DNA of 40,735 bases from Actinomycetota bacterium (GTDB lineage: Bacteria; Actinomycetota; Acidimicrobiia; Spongiisociales; UBA5794). The position numbers and the translations under genes were made by a program. Location of the stretch: NCBI GenBank assembly GCA_013151445.1, contig JAADIG010000031.1, positions 1 through 40,735 of the forward strand, given 5' to 3'. The first letter of the stretch is position 1. Every line of letters begins with the position of its first letter. Below the pieces are notes generated by a model. The model was not told where the DNA came from and did no database searches. It saw only the letters and a list, made by a program, of their open reading frames with translations. Shown here in pieces: positions 14,369 to 23,054 of the stretch.

Positions 14369-15028
14369 ATGACCAAATCCAGACTCGCTATGGGTCTCAT
14401 CGGTGTCGGTATCGCGATGATTCTTTTTGGGATCGTGGATGCTGCCGGTTCCGCTGACCCGGACGAATCGGTCGCGGCGGTTTCGGCATCCGTTGCAGAC
14501 TCATCGACGAGTACTGCTGTCGCTCCGACGACCAGTGCCGCACCGGCTGCGCCCACGACGACGACATCAACCCTGGCACTGACGACCGTTGTTCCCACCC
14601 CGCCGGTCGTGACGACATCTCCGACCACAACCACATCTCCGACCACAACCACAACATCGACCGCGGTGGAGCCAACCGCTCCGGCCGAGACCGTTGAGGA
14701 GTTTGTCCTCGCATTTGCGGCGGCGATAGCGGTGGGCGATGTCGAATTCCTGTTCGACCGCTTGCACCCGGCGGTGGTGGGTGGTTTTGGACCCGCACTA
14801 TGCCGGTCGTGGATTGAGGGCGAAGTTCTTCTGCTTGGCAACTACGAACTGTCGGGTCCGGTGGAGGGACCCCGGGACCAATCCTTTACGACACCAGCGG
14901 GAACCGGCACCATCCCCGATGCCTTCGCCGCTCCTGTGAGTTTTGTATTCCAGGGACAGAGTTTCGACGGGGAGGGCGGGTTCGCTCTCGTCGACAACGA
15001 AATGTTCTGGCTCGGCCAGTGCCGATAA
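14369..15028 (+). CDS. Membrane-anchored or secreted protein with Thr-rich linker
   Basis: The 219-residue protein has one N-terminal hydrophobic helix (about 8-26, MGLIGVGIAMILFGIVDAAG) that may be a signal anchor or signal peptide. A low-complexity Ala/Ser/Thr/Pro linker of about 75 residues follows, and then a compact domain from about residue 105 (EFVLAFAAAIAVGDVEFLFD, RLHPAVVGGFG, ALCRSWIEGE). The domain start resembles SnoaL/NTF2-like folds, which often sit on actinobacterial surface proteins. Two Cys (ALCRS and the GQCR at the end) could pair. No catalytic motif is visible and no function is assigned. The gene converges with kup. Confidence 0.72.
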   Translation: MTKSRLAMGLIGVGIAMILFGIVDAAGSADPDESVAAVSASVADSSTSTAVAPTTSAAPAAPTTTTSTLALTTVVPTPPVVTTSPTTTTSPTTTTTSTAVEPTAPAETVEEFVLAFAAAIAVGDVEFLFDRLHPAVVGGFGPALCRSWIEGEVLLLGNYELSGPVEGPRDQSFTTPAGTGTIPDAFAAPVSFVFQGQSFDGEGGFALVDNEMFWLGQCR

Positions 15029-15086
15029 CACACGGTGGGTGTCACCCCCGTCATGATGCCAGTACTGCTTCCGGTGTCGGACAGGC

Positions 15087-16976
15087 CTAGATCTCGACCT
15101 GAACGCCGATCTCGAGTGAGCTCTTCACCGGAAGATGGAAGTAGCGCGTAGCCGGTGTTGCGTTCCGGGTCATGACAGCGAAGAGACGTTCCCGCCACAT
15201 CAACATACCGGGAAGTTCGGTGGCGAGCACGGTTTCGCGGCCCAGGATCCATACGGTGTCGTCCGGCTCGAACTCGAAGTCCTTCCGGATGATGCTCGTC
15301 AACGCCACAGGGACGTTCGGTTCCTCCATGAATCCGAACCGCAGGACTACCTGGAAGAAGCTCTTGTCGAGGTGGGTTACCTCGGTGCGTCGGGCGGCGG
15401 GGACGCGGGGCTCGGTGGTCGTCAACACTGACAGCACAACAACACGTTCGTGGAGGACACCGTTGTGACGCATGTTGGCCAGAAGTGCCGGGGGCGTGGC
15501 GCCCGGGCGGGAGAACATATAGATCGCGGTACCGGGAACTCTGGGTACCTCGAGATCATCGATTGAGTCGATGAAGTGTTTCAGGGGGAGGCGACCGATC
15601 TGCATTCTGGTAGCGACGAGCTGACGACCCTTCTTCCAGGTAGTCATGGTCGTAAAAATCACACCAGCGACGAGGATCGGGAACCAACCCCCATCGGGAA
15701 TCTTGTAGAGGTTCGCACCGAAGTACGCGAGGTCCGCGACAAGGAAACCCGCGGTGATGGCGATGGCTGCGGAAGTTGCCCATTCCCAACGCTCGCGCAT
15801 CACCACAAATATCAACGCAGTAGTTACGACCATCGTGGTGGACACGGCAATTCCATAGGCGCCAGCGAGAGCGGTCGACGTTCTGAACCCGAGGACGAGG
15901 CCAACGGCCGCCACCATAAGCATCCAGTTGATGGCAGGTATGTACACCTGGCCGTGTTCGGTGGCCGACGTGTGGAGGATACGAAACCGGGGGAGATATC
16001 CGAGCTGCACCGCCTGCATTGTCAGCGAGAACGCTCCCGAGATCAGTGCCTGGGAGGCAATGATGGTGGCGAACGTGGCGAGAAGAACCAGGGGCCAGAT
16101 CGCCCAGCTCGGGGCCATCAGGTAGAACGGGTTTCGCACAGCTTCGGGATTTGCGATGATGAACGCCCCCTGACCGAAGTACGTCAGCACGAGAGCGGGG
16201 AAGACCAAGGCGTACCAGGTGATTTGGATCGGTTTCTTACCGAAGTGACCCATGTCTGCGTAGAGCGCCTCACTGCCGGTTACGACAAGGAATACCGACC
16301 CGAGTGCCAGGAACCCGCCGAAGCCGTTGCGGAGAAAGAAGCTGATTCCGTGAATCGGGTTTATCGCGGCGAGCACGCCTGGATTCCCAACGATCTGGCT
16401 GAGCCCGAGAGTCGCCAGCGTGAGGAACCACACAATCATAACGGGACCGAAGATACGACCGACGGCTCCCGTGCCGTGTCGCTGGATGCTGAACAGGCCA
16501 ATAAGTATGATCACCGAGATGGGGATCACGTACGGTTCGAGGACAGGTGTGGCGATCTGGATTCCCTCTACGGCGGACAGCACCGAAATCGCCGGTGTGA
16601 TCATGCCGTCTCCGTACAGCAGTGCCGTACCAAACAGCCCGACGATTATCAGGAACCAGCGACCGGACTTTACGGTCGGGTCGCGGACATTCACCAGGGC
16701 CGTCAGCGCGAGGATTCCCCCCTCGCCGTGGTTGTCTGCCCTCATAACCACCAGGAGATATTTTATCGATATGACGATAAGCAGGGACCAGAAGATGAGG
16801 GATAGCACACCAAGGACATTCTCTCGCGCCACCTCCAGGCCATACTCGCCGAACGATTCTCGGATGGCGTACAGGGGACTCGTCCCAATGTCGCCGTAGA
16901 CGACGCCAAGCGCTCCGAGTGAGCTAGCTGCGAGATAGCCCGGTTTCTTGAGAGAAGCTGATGTGTTTCCCGACAT
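15087..16976 (-). CDS. kup: Kup-type potassium/proton symporter
   Basis: The product (about 629 residues) is a full-length KUP/HAK/KT potassium transporter. The N-terminal signature GALGVVYGDIGTSPLYA is followed by about twelve membrane helices, including VVMRADNHGEGGILALTALV and GVLAAINPIHG, and a C-terminal cytoplasmic domain of about 170 residues. Kup takes up K+ with protons, independent of ATP, and is important at low external pH. I placed the start at ATG 16976; a TTG three codons upstream (16985) is possible. It is divergent from the ClC gene with under 70 bases between, so both ion transporters may share control. Confidence 0.93.
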   Translation of the reverse strand: MSGNTSASLKKPGYLAASSLGALGVVYGDIGTSPLYAIRESFGEYGLEVARENVLGVLSLIFWSLLIVISIKYLLVVMRADNHGEGGILALTALVNVRDPTVKSGRWFLIIVGLFGTALLYGDGMITPAISVLSAVEGIQIATPVLEPYVIPISVIILIGLFSIQRHGTGAVGRIFGPVMIVWFLTLATLGLSQIVGNPGVLAAINPIHGISFFLRNGFGGFLALGSVFLVVTGSEALYADMGHFGKKPIQITWYALVFPALVLTYFGQGAFIIANPEAVRNPFYLMAPSWAIWPLVLLATFATIIASQALISGAFSLTMQAVQLGYLPRFRILHTSATEHGQVYIPAINWMLMVAAVGLVLGFRTSTALAGAYGIAVSTTMVVTTALIFVVMRERWEWATSAAIAITAGFLVADLAYFGANLYKIPDGGWFPILVAGVIFTTMTTWKKGRQLVATRMQIGRLPLKHFIDSIDDLEVPRVPGTAIYMFSRPGATPPALLANMRHNGVLHERVVVLSVLTTTEPRVPAARRTEVTHLDKSFFQVVLRFGFMEEPNVPVALTSIIRKDFEFEPDDTVWILGRETVLATELPGMLMWRERLFAVMTRNATPATRYFHLPVKSSLEIGVQVEI

Positions 16977-17043
16977 GGTATCCAATCGAGGTCAAGGCGC
17001 CGTAGGGATTGTAGAGCAGGCGCCAGCGAAAGAGTTGTAGCCT

Positions 17044-19035
17044 GTGCGGATGGGACACCAGACAATTGCTCGGTGGGCTTACCCTTCGAGCAAGGGGTGG
17101 CTCATGACACTCGCACTCGGTATCGGCGTCGGAGCCGGCGTCGGAGCAGCGGCACTGATCTATGCGCTGCGCGTTGTATCCAATGTCGTGGAGGAACTCT
17201 CCGACATTGGGTCTCTGACACAGTCGTGGGTGTTCATCGTCATACCCGTCGGAATCTGGCTGGCATGGTTGGTGACATCGAGGTGGGCACCAGAGGCAGC
17301 GGGACACGGGGTCCCGCAGATTCTCACATCGCTGACGTTGCAGGGTGGGAATATTGCGCCCCGAATCCCCGCGTTGAAGACGATCGCGACCGCCCTCACG
17401 ATCGGAGTGGGCGGTTCGGCGGGACGCGAGGGTTCGATCGCTCAGATTGGTGCAGGCATCGGCTCATACGTCGGCAAGTTGTCACGGTTGGGGGAGGTCG
17501 AGACCCGTGCGCTCGTTGCGGCGGGTGCAGGCGCGGGGATCGCAGCAACATTCAATGCTCCGATCGCCGGGATGTTCTTTGCAATGGAAGTCATCCTTCG
17601 CGACCTCTCGATCCGACATCTGCATACGATCGCCATTGCATCGGTTGCCGGTGCGGTCGTCTCACACTCGCTAATCGGCAACGATCTGACGTTCCAGGTG
17701 TCGCCGTACGCACTGGACAACCCCGCTGAGCTTGTCCTCTATGCAGTGCTGGGGCTGGTCGCTGTTGGCCTGGCGATTCTATTTATTGAACTTCTTGAGT
17801 GGTCCAGTTTGTTCCCCGAACGGGTCCCCGCGTGGACGCGACCTCTCGCGTTTGGACTGAGTGTTGCGGCCATAGGCTTTTTCGCCCCGGAGGTCCTTGG
17901 CACCGGTCAACAGTTCATCGGCGAGGTGCTGCGACAGGACGTTTCGCGGACCTGGTGGGTGTTCGCGTTGCTCGGGGTCGCAAAGCTGCTCGCCACGTCG
18001 TTGACGCTTGGGGGTAAGGGTGCCGGTGGGATCTTTATGCCAAGCCTCTTTGCGGGCGCAATGGCGGGGGCTGCGTTCGCCACGGTTGCCGACCCCCTGT
18101 GGACGGCTTCGTCGCTCGACCCCGGTGCGTTTGCGCTCGTCGGAATGGCGGCCGTGTTCGCGGGTGTCTCGCGCGCATCGTTCACGTCGATTCTGATCGT
18201 GTTCGAGATCACCGGTGATTACGGGCTTGTATTGCCACTCATGGTCGCGGTCGCTATTGCCACCGTCATTACGAACCGTCTCCATCCCGAGAGCGCGTAC
18301 ACGGCGCCCCTTGCTCGTTTGGGAATACACACCGCGCCAAGTGATCACGTTGACCTGCTGGCAACGGTGACGGTCGGCGACCTGGCGCTCGGCGAACCGA
18401 TCGTTGTCTCCCCAGAGGACTCGCTCACCAACGTCGAGGGGGTGTTGCGGCACAACCGAATCAACGGGGCGGCGGTGGTCGACGACGGTGGCAAGCTTGT
18501 GGGTATCGTTGCGGAGTCGGACATAATCCGGCTCGGCGGAGCTTCCGACAGCATCACGGCAGCCGAGGCAATGACGCCGCACCCCGTGACCGTGTCGTTC
18601 GACCTGCCGGTGTCGGAGGCATTGGAGAGAATGGCGGTCCTCGGTGTCGGGCGGTTGCCTGTCGTGGATCGACACGATCCGGACAAAATCGAAGCGATGT
18701 TCCGGCGCGATGATGCGATTGCGGCGTACCATCTCGCCCTCGGAACCGCGGCACGATCCGACCAGCTACCGGAACGGGTGGCGACACGCATGTCCGAATC
18801 AACCCGGTACTTCGAGTTTGAGATCCCGCGTGGGTCGGTAGCCGCAGGGCGCAAGATTCGCGAGGTTTCCTGGCCGGAGGGCTGCATCGTCGTGTCCGTG
18901 CATCGCGGTAGCCAGCTACTTGTCGCATCGGGAGATGTGGAGTTGTTACCCGGCGACGCGCTCACCGTGTTCTGCGATGACAGCGCACGCCGACGCCTCA
19001 TCGAACGTCTTACCCCGAAGGCCGAGACGAGCTGA
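17044..19035 (+). CDS. ClC-type chloride channel/antiporter with CBS pair and RCK_C domain
   Basis: The 663-residue protein has a ClC membrane core at about residues 18-420. Pore motifs are GHGVPQ, GSAGREGS (with the gating Glu) and GKGAGGIFMPSLFAGA. Two CBS domains follow at about 440-570 (VVSPEDSLTNVEGVLRHNRI, then MTPHPVTVSFDLPVSEALER), and a C-terminal TrkA-C/RCK_C-like module at about 585-655 (FEIPRGSVAAGRKIREVSWP, LLPGDALTVFCDD). CBS pairs bind adenine nucleotides, and RCK_C modules bind ligands such as cyclic dinucleotides in some K+ systems. The start is GTG 17044, or ATG 17050. Divergence from kup suggests coordinated K+/Cl- homeostasis. Confidence 0.92.
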   Translation: MRMGHQTIARWAYPSSKGWLMTLALGIGVGAGVGAAALIYALRVVSNVVEELSDIGSLTQSWVFIVIPVGIWLAWLVTSRWAPEAAGHGVPQILTSLTLQGGNIAPRIPALKTIATALTIGVGGSAGREGSIAQIGAGIGSYVGKLSRLGEVETRALVAAGAGAGIAATFNAPIAGMFFAMEVILRDLSIRHLHTIAIASVAGAVVSHSLIGNDLTFQVSPYALDNPAELVLYAVLGLVAVGLAILFIELLEWSSLFPERVPAWTRPLAFGLSVAAIGFFAPEVLGTGQQFIGEVLRQDVSRTWWVFALLGVAKLLATSLTLGGKGAGGIFMPSLFAGAMAGAAFATVADPLWTASSLDPGAFALVGMAAVFAGVSRASFTSILIVFEITGDYGLVLPLMVAVAIATVITNRLHPESAYTAPLARLGIHTAPSDHVDLLATVTVGDLALGEPIVVSPEDSLTNVEGVLRHNRINGAAVVDDGGKLVGIVAESDIIRLGGASDSITAAEAMTPHPVTVSFDLPVSEALERMAVLGVGRLPVVDRHDPDKIEAMFRRDDAIAAYHLALGTAARSDQLPERVATRMSESTRYFEFEIPRGSVAAGRKIREVSWPEGCIVVSVHRGSQLLVASGDVELLPGDALTVFCDDSARRRLIERLTPKAETS

Positions 19036-19213
19036 CTCACATGGCTCAAGTCGGTGCGCCCATGGCCGCGAGCTAGCTCTCACCTTGGCCCCGTGTGACT
19101 GGCTCCGATGATGGGCGGACCCCGTGGCGTGTCCACGGACACTTCGTGGGTAGGGCCTTGATTTTCGCCAGCTGACGGCAGAACAGAACACAGGACGGGG
19201 CAGCGGCTGTCGT

Positions 19214-20059
19214 TCAGTAGATTTCCGGGACGAAGGTCTGCTCGGAGATTGGCGGGCGAATGTACCCCGAATCTTCCTGGCGTGGTGGCAGCTCGATGGG
19301 GCCGAGCGTGCGGTCCTCGTAGGGGATCGTGGTCAGCAGATGACTGATGCAGTTGAGGCGAGCTCGTTTCTTGTCCTCGGCGTTTACCACGTACCAGGGT
19401 GCCTGTTTGATGTCCGTATGGTCGAACATTATGTCTTTGGCTCTGGAATACTCCACCCACCGCGACCGAGACTCAAGGTCCATCGGGCTGAGTTTCCACC
19501 GCTTCGTTGTGTCTTTGATACGGCCCTGGAAACGACGTTCCTGTTCCTCGTCGCTTACCGAGAACCAGTATTTGATGAGAATGATTCCGCTGCGGACCAG
19601 CATGCGCTCAAACTCGGGACAGGTCCGCAGAAACTCTTTGTACTCCTCGTCGGTGCAGAACCCCATCACGGGCTCCACGAGCGCTCGGTTGTACCAGGAG
19701 CGGTCGAAGAGCACTATTTCCCCGGCCGCCGGTAGATAGTTGACGTATCGCTGGAACCACCACTGGGTCTTTTGCTCGGACGTCGGGGTGCCGAGCGCCT
19801 CCACCCGACAGATGCGTGGGTTCAAACGTTCGGTGATGCGTTTGATGACTCCGCCCTTGCCAGCTGCGTCACGCCCCTCGAACAGCACGACGACCTTGAG
19901 ACCCTCGGTCTTGACGTAGCTCTGCAGTTTGACGAGCTCTACCTGGAGTCGCTCAAGCTCGGACTCGTAGAACTTCTTTCCGAGTTTGCGTTTCTTCGGC
20001 GCCGTGGTGGTCGCGACCGTATCGAACACGGATGCTGACTCTGCGGGACTATCACTCAT
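19214..20059 (-). CDS. ppk2: Polyphosphate kinase 2
   Basis: The 281-residue enzyme is a PPK2-family kinase that transfers phosphate between polyphosphate and nucleotides. Walker A is GRDAAGKGG near residues 63-71, the lid helix region carries TERLNPRICRVEALGTPT, and Walker B/catalytic residues are in LFDRSWYNRALVEPVMGFC. SDEEQERRF and TTKRWKLSPMD complete the single-domain pattern. One-domain enzymes of this type phosphorylate NDPs or NMPs with polyphosphate. The start is set at ATG 20059 (MSDSPAES); the open upstream extension of 72 codons is Arg/Pro-rich and unlike the family. It is convergent with the ClC gene, with about 180 bases between. Confidence 0.92.
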   Translation of the reverse strand: MSDSPAESASVFDTVATTTAPKKRKLGKKFYESELERLQVELVKLQSYVKTEGLKVVVLFEGRDAAGKGGVIKRITERLNPRICRVEALGTPTSEQKTQWWFQRYVNYLPAAGEIVLFDRSWYNRALVEPVMGFCTDEEYKEFLRTCPEFERMLVRSGIILIKYWFSVSDEEQERRFQGRIKDTTKRWKLSPMDLESRSRWVEYSRAKDIMFDHTDIKQAPWYVVNAEDKKRARLNCISHLLTTIPYEDRTLGPIELPPRQEDSGYIRPPISEQTFVPEIY

Positions 20060-20301
20060 GGGACCACCGTAGACGGACCGGGGCATTGGTGTGGTTTTCG
20101 ATCGTGTCCAGGGGGACCGACGACCACCCAGACCGGGCCCGGTGGATACCAGAGCCGGTATTGCATCGCAGCTGGCACGACCCGAATCTGTTCGGTGGGG
20201 ACCGTTGGCCCGCACCGCCGTGGGTCGGGAAGGTTTGTCTCCGAGACCCACCCTGGAGCGGAGGCGGGAACACAACCCGCCGCTGTAGAGTTACAACTTG
20301 C

Positions 20302-21243
20302 GTGACCAATTCTTCGTCTTCAGGTGGGGCAGCACCGGGAGCGCGCGACGGAACTGCCGAGCGGGGGATTCCCCTTCCCGGCGGTCGGATGTCCGTGGAG
20401 CACCGAACGTTGCTCCCCCGAGCTGCAATCGCGGCAGCCCGCCTCTTGGGCCCTGCTGCGCGCCACGTCGTGTCGGCGGGGAGGAGGGCAGACTGTTCGA
20501 CCTTGCACCACAGGGAACGGCGCTGGGCGCGTCACGTGGTCTCGGCGCTCCGCATTGACCTGACGATTCGAGGCCTGGAGCACATCGAGCCGGACACGCG
20601 TTACGTCATTGCCCCTCTTCACGAGGCCTTTGCGGATCCGGTGGCTCTTCTCCACCTTCCGCTGAACCTCACCTGGATGGCACGGGCCGAGCTGGCTGAG
20701 TGGAGAACGCTCGGCCGCTACCTGGAGGGCACCGACCAACTCATAGTTGATCCCGAGCACGGTGACTTTCGTGATCTTGTTCACAAGAGCGGTGGCGTGT
20801 TTGAGCGCGGCGACAATCTTGTGGTATTCCCCCAGGGTTCAATCCTTGGCATCGAACTCGCTTTCAAGCCCGGAGCCTTTTGGCTCGCCGAACGTCTCGA
20901 CCGACCAATCCTGCCGGTAGTCCTGACCGGCGGCCACCGCGTATGGGAGCACCCGTTCTCACCACTGTTGCGGTTCGGGCAATCGGTGGAGATGGATGTC
21001 CTGGACCCGATTCCGCCCTCGGAGGCCCGCGCCGAGATGGCATCGATAGAGGCACGAATGCGGGCCCTTGCGATGAACCCCGAAAGGGTGCGGCCACGAC
21101 GGTATGACCCCCTGCGCGATGGTTTTTGGGACGGCTACGACTTCGAAATATCGCCCAGCTTCCCCGCTCTCGCCGCACAGATCGCCGCCCATCGTGAGCA
21201 GGGTCACGCCTCGGAGGCGTCCCGCCCGTCGGAGATCGTTTGA
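20302..21243 (+). CDS. PlsC-like 1-acylglycerol-3-phosphate acyltransferase
   Basis: The product (313 residues from the GTG at 20302; ATG 20389 is an alternative) belongs to the PlsC acyltransferase family. The catalytic HX4D motif is seen as HEAFAD, preceded by RYVIAPL. The substrate-binding block appears as VVFPQGSILG rather than the usual FPEGT, and the proline strand as ILPVVLTGG. There is no membrane helix of normal length at the N-terminus. Family members acylate lysophosphatidate or similar lysolipids at the cytoplasmic face of the membrane. The Glu-to-Gln change is unusual. It is divergent from ppk2 and is followed by a strong terminator. Confidence 0.8.
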   Translation: MTNSSSSGGAAPGARDGTAERGIPLPGGRMSVEHRTLLPRAAIAAARLLGPAARHVVSAGRRADCSTLHHRERRWARHVVSALRIDLTIRGLEHIEPDTRYVIAPLHEAFADPVALLHLPLNLTWMARAELAEWRTLGRYLEGTDQLIVDPEHGDFRDLVHKSGGVFERGDNLVVFPQGSILGIELAFKPGAFWLAERLDRPILPVVLTGGHRVWEHPFSPLLRFGQSVEMDVLDPIPPSEARAEMASIEARMRALAMNPERVRPRRYDPLRDGFWDGYDFEISPSFPALAAQIAAHREQGHASEASRPSEIV

Positions 21244-21277
21244 CAGGCCATGGATGACGGGGGAGTCGTGGGTAATA

Positions 21278-21323
21278 AAAAGAATGGGTTCCCCGTCGCG
21301 GTGGACGGGGAACCCATTCTTTT
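21278..21323. terminator. Strong bidirectional intrinsic terminator
   Basis: A perfect 20-base-pair stem (21278-21297 with 21304-21323) and a six-base loop GCGGTG. The stem core GGGTTCCCCGTC is G+C-rich, with an A-run on its left shoulder and a T-run on its right, so it works on either strand. It sits between the 3' ends of the convergent plsC-like and RRM genes and ends both transcripts. Confidence 0.9.
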
Positions 21324-21394
21324 GTGACCGGATCGGAGAGAGTCTCCTCAACCGGCCTTCGTCTTCACCCAACCGTAGTTGAGTGGAAACTGGT

Positions 21395-21649
21395 TCAGCG
21401 TGAACGTTCTTTGGCGACGTTCACGGTAAGATCACGTCCATCGACGCTTGAGCCGTTGAGGGCGTTGATAGCGGCCTCGGCTTCGTCTGACGAACCCATC
21501 TCGACGAAACCGAATCCGCGTGAGCGGCCGGTGTCGCGGTCGGTAATGACCTGAGCCTTGCGTACGTCGCCGTACTCGCCGAACAGCGTCTCAAGATCGC
21601 CGGATGTGGTATTGAACGTGAGATTCCCCACGTAAAGGTTGCTGGACAT
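21395..21649 (-). CDS. RRM-type RNA-binding protein
   Basis: The 84-residue protein is a single RNA-recognition motif. RNP2 is LYVGNL (residues 5-10) and RNP1 is RGFGFVEM (about 45-52), followed by AEAAINALNGSSVDGRDL and a short basic tail. Such proteins in bacteria bind RNA, often as cold-stress or general RNA chaperones. An AAGGAGC Shine-Dalgarno about eight bases upstream supports the ATG at 21649, and the 32-codon upstream extension is rejected. A small hairpin lies further upstream in the probable leader. The strong terminator ends its message. Confidence 0.92.
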   Translation of the reverse strand: MSSNLYVGNLTFNTTSGDLETLFGEYGDVRKAQVITDRDTGRSRGFGFVEMGSSDEAEAAINALNGSSVDGRDLTVNVAKERSR

Positions 21650-21980
21650 CAATGTGCTCCTTCTGAGCGATGAACCGTCGAGACATGACACCCCGCCAGA
21701 CTGCAATCGGGAGTCGACGCGTGAAGCGTCTTCGAGAACCGACAAGTCGAGCGTTTACTCTTCCGGACGGGACAAGGGGAGGAGTGGACGTTGTGCGCAT
21801 CAGGCGCACCCTGTGCTCAGGTAGTGTAGCCGAGAAACGGCCATCCGGATCGTCAATCCGTATTTTCCCGGTTTTCGGCCCTACGGCTCGGTGTCTTCGG
21901 GGTGAATCTTGAGTGAATCGGTACACATGTAGACACGTCATTCCGCTCTCCCGGAGCACTCGGATGTCGTCGCTACGTAT
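21650..21980. other. Probable long leader/promoter region of the RRM gene
   Basis: This stretch of about 330 bases has no convincing protein gene. A perfect hairpin GTGCGC-N5-GCGCAC is at 21793-21809, about 145 bases upstream of the RRM start, and could be part of a structured leader. TACACT on the minus strand near 21825 could be a -10 element, but no good -35 is paired with it. The strongest other feature is a short CGGAT-N5-ATCCG inverted repeat near 21845. Confidence 0.3.
21793..21809 (-). repeat. Hairpin in the RRM gene leader
   Basis: GTGCGC and GCGCAC pair perfectly across a five-base loop. Cold-shock and RNA-chaperone genes often have structured leaders that control their own translation, so this may be a site for autoregulation. 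That role is inferred. Confidence 0.4.
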
Positions 21981-22183
21981 ATGGGTATGACCCCGTCGCC
22001 GACCGGACGCGGTGAGGATGAAGACGTGGAGATCACCGGGCTGAGGCCGCCACCGCGTCGGTTGGTCACGACCGTGAGGCTACGTTGGAGGAACTCCCTG
22101 ACGACTGGCGCCGCGGTGAAGACCGCCACGCATTGATCGATGGACTCCATATGGAACTCGGCCTCGAGCATCCACTGCACTGA
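21981..22183 (+). pseudogene. Small gene with an apparent -1 frameshift
   Basis: A frame from ATG 21981 reads MGMTPSPTGRGEDEDVEITG, then LRPPPRRLVTTV, and closes at 22134-22136. From about 22070 the frame one base back reads EATLEELPDDWRRGEDRHAL, then IDGLHMELGLEHPLH, and ends at TGA 22181-22183. The two halves join at ACC GTG AGG with a one-base slip to give about 67 residues of convincing acidic, codon-biased protein, whereas each frame alone turns unlikely beyond the junction. This is either a one-base deletion, a sequencing error or, less likely, programmed frameshifting. No family is recognised. Confidence 0.35.
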
Positions 22184-22238
22184 TCGGCAGCTGCCCCACC
22201 GCGTCAATGTCTCCCGGCTATCGCGAGAGGGGGTGGGG

Positions 22239-23054
22239 TTACCGCCTGGGTAGCGCGGCGAGCTGCTGTACGGTTGCGACGAGCTCCCCGGCCTCGTCCC
22301 ACAGCTCGCCGTTCTCCGCGAGGTATGGGCCATTGGCGACGGTTGTTTCGAAACGCCCGGCGAGCCATGCGGTCGTCGGTCGTTTTCTCATCTGGACAGT
22401 CAACGTCATCGTCGGTACCCAGCCGAGGGGAATCCCGCTGTTCAGTATCGGCGGTGGGAATACGTCGGCCGCGACCATCGTTCGGATCGCATTCATCTCG
22501 TGTTGATCCTTGTATCGGACCCAGCCGCGGAACTGTGGAGACCCGGATGCCCGTTCTCCGATCTGGTCGTAGTCGTCCGGGTGCAGGCGAACGTCCACTT
22601 CGTTGACAATGGGTGGGGGAAACAAACCCGGGGGTGTATGCACCAACCGTGTGCATGCGTCCGGCTCCGGCAGGTCTGGGGGAACGGCGTTCCCCCAGAG
22701 CAACTGTTTGGTAGCGGTCTCAAGGGACCCAACGAGCGCAGTGACCTCGGTCACGATCGTGTCGTTCTGGATCAGGGAGACGTGGAGAGCAGCCTGGCGT
22801 TCACCGGTCTTCAGCATCGTCGTCACGGCCTCCACCGGGCCGTTGTTCGCCTTGTGTAGGTAGACCCCGTGCATCGATAGAGGGTCGGGATGGCCGCTCG
22901 CTGCGAGGGCGACCCGGGTCGCGACGGCGAGCTGATACCCGCCGTTGGGAATCCCGCCGAGGTCCCATCCGGTGACGAAACTCGCGGCCCAGCGATCGAC
23001 AGCGATCTGGTCAATCGCGGAGGCGGCCGAGAAGTCGAATGGCTGCGGCGTCAT
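22239..23054 (-). CDS. Acyl-CoA thioesterase (TesB-like, double hot-dog)
   Basis: The 271-residue product has two hot-dog halves as in TesB/acyl-CoA thioesterase II-like proteins. The first half shows WDLGGIPNGGYQLAVATRVA and VEAVTTMLKTGERQAALHVS. The second shows GWVRYKDQHEMNAI, WVPTMTLTVQMRKRP and WLAGRFETT. These enzymes hydrolyse acyl-CoA to free acid and CoA. The start at ATG 23054 overlaps the HxlR stop in ATGA, so the two genes are coupled; the 55-codon upstream extension is an artefact. Divergence of the pair from a thiolase suggests a small acyl-CoA catabolic unit. Confidence 0.82.
   Translation of the reverse strand: MTPQPFDFSAASAIDQIAVDRWAASFVTGWDLGGIPNGGYQLAVATRVALAASGHPDPLSMHGVYLHKANNGPVEAVTTMLKTGERQAALHVSLIQNDTIVTEVTALVGSLETATKQLLWGNAVPPDLPEPDACTRLVHTPPGLFPPPIVNEVDVRLHPDDYDQIGERASGSPQFRGWVRYKDQHEMNAIRTMVAADVFPPPILNSGIPLGWVPTMTLTVQMRKRPTTAWLAGRFETTVANGPYLAENGELWDEAGELVATVQQLAALPRR

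Noticed and set aside
15576-16805. A 409-codon open frame antisense to kup
   Set aside because: It mirrors the codon bias of a full-length, motif-complete transporter on the other strand; the translation is Arg/His/Glu-rich with no domain.
17779-18732. A 317-codon open frame antisense to the ClC gene
   Set aside because: It is explained by codon bias in the ClC coding strand, which carries all expected pore and CBS motifs.
20060-20275. N-terminal extension of polyphosphate kinase 2
   Set aside because: The 72 extra residues are unlike PPK2 proteins, lie in the probable divergent promoter region, and ATG 20059 gives the normal length.
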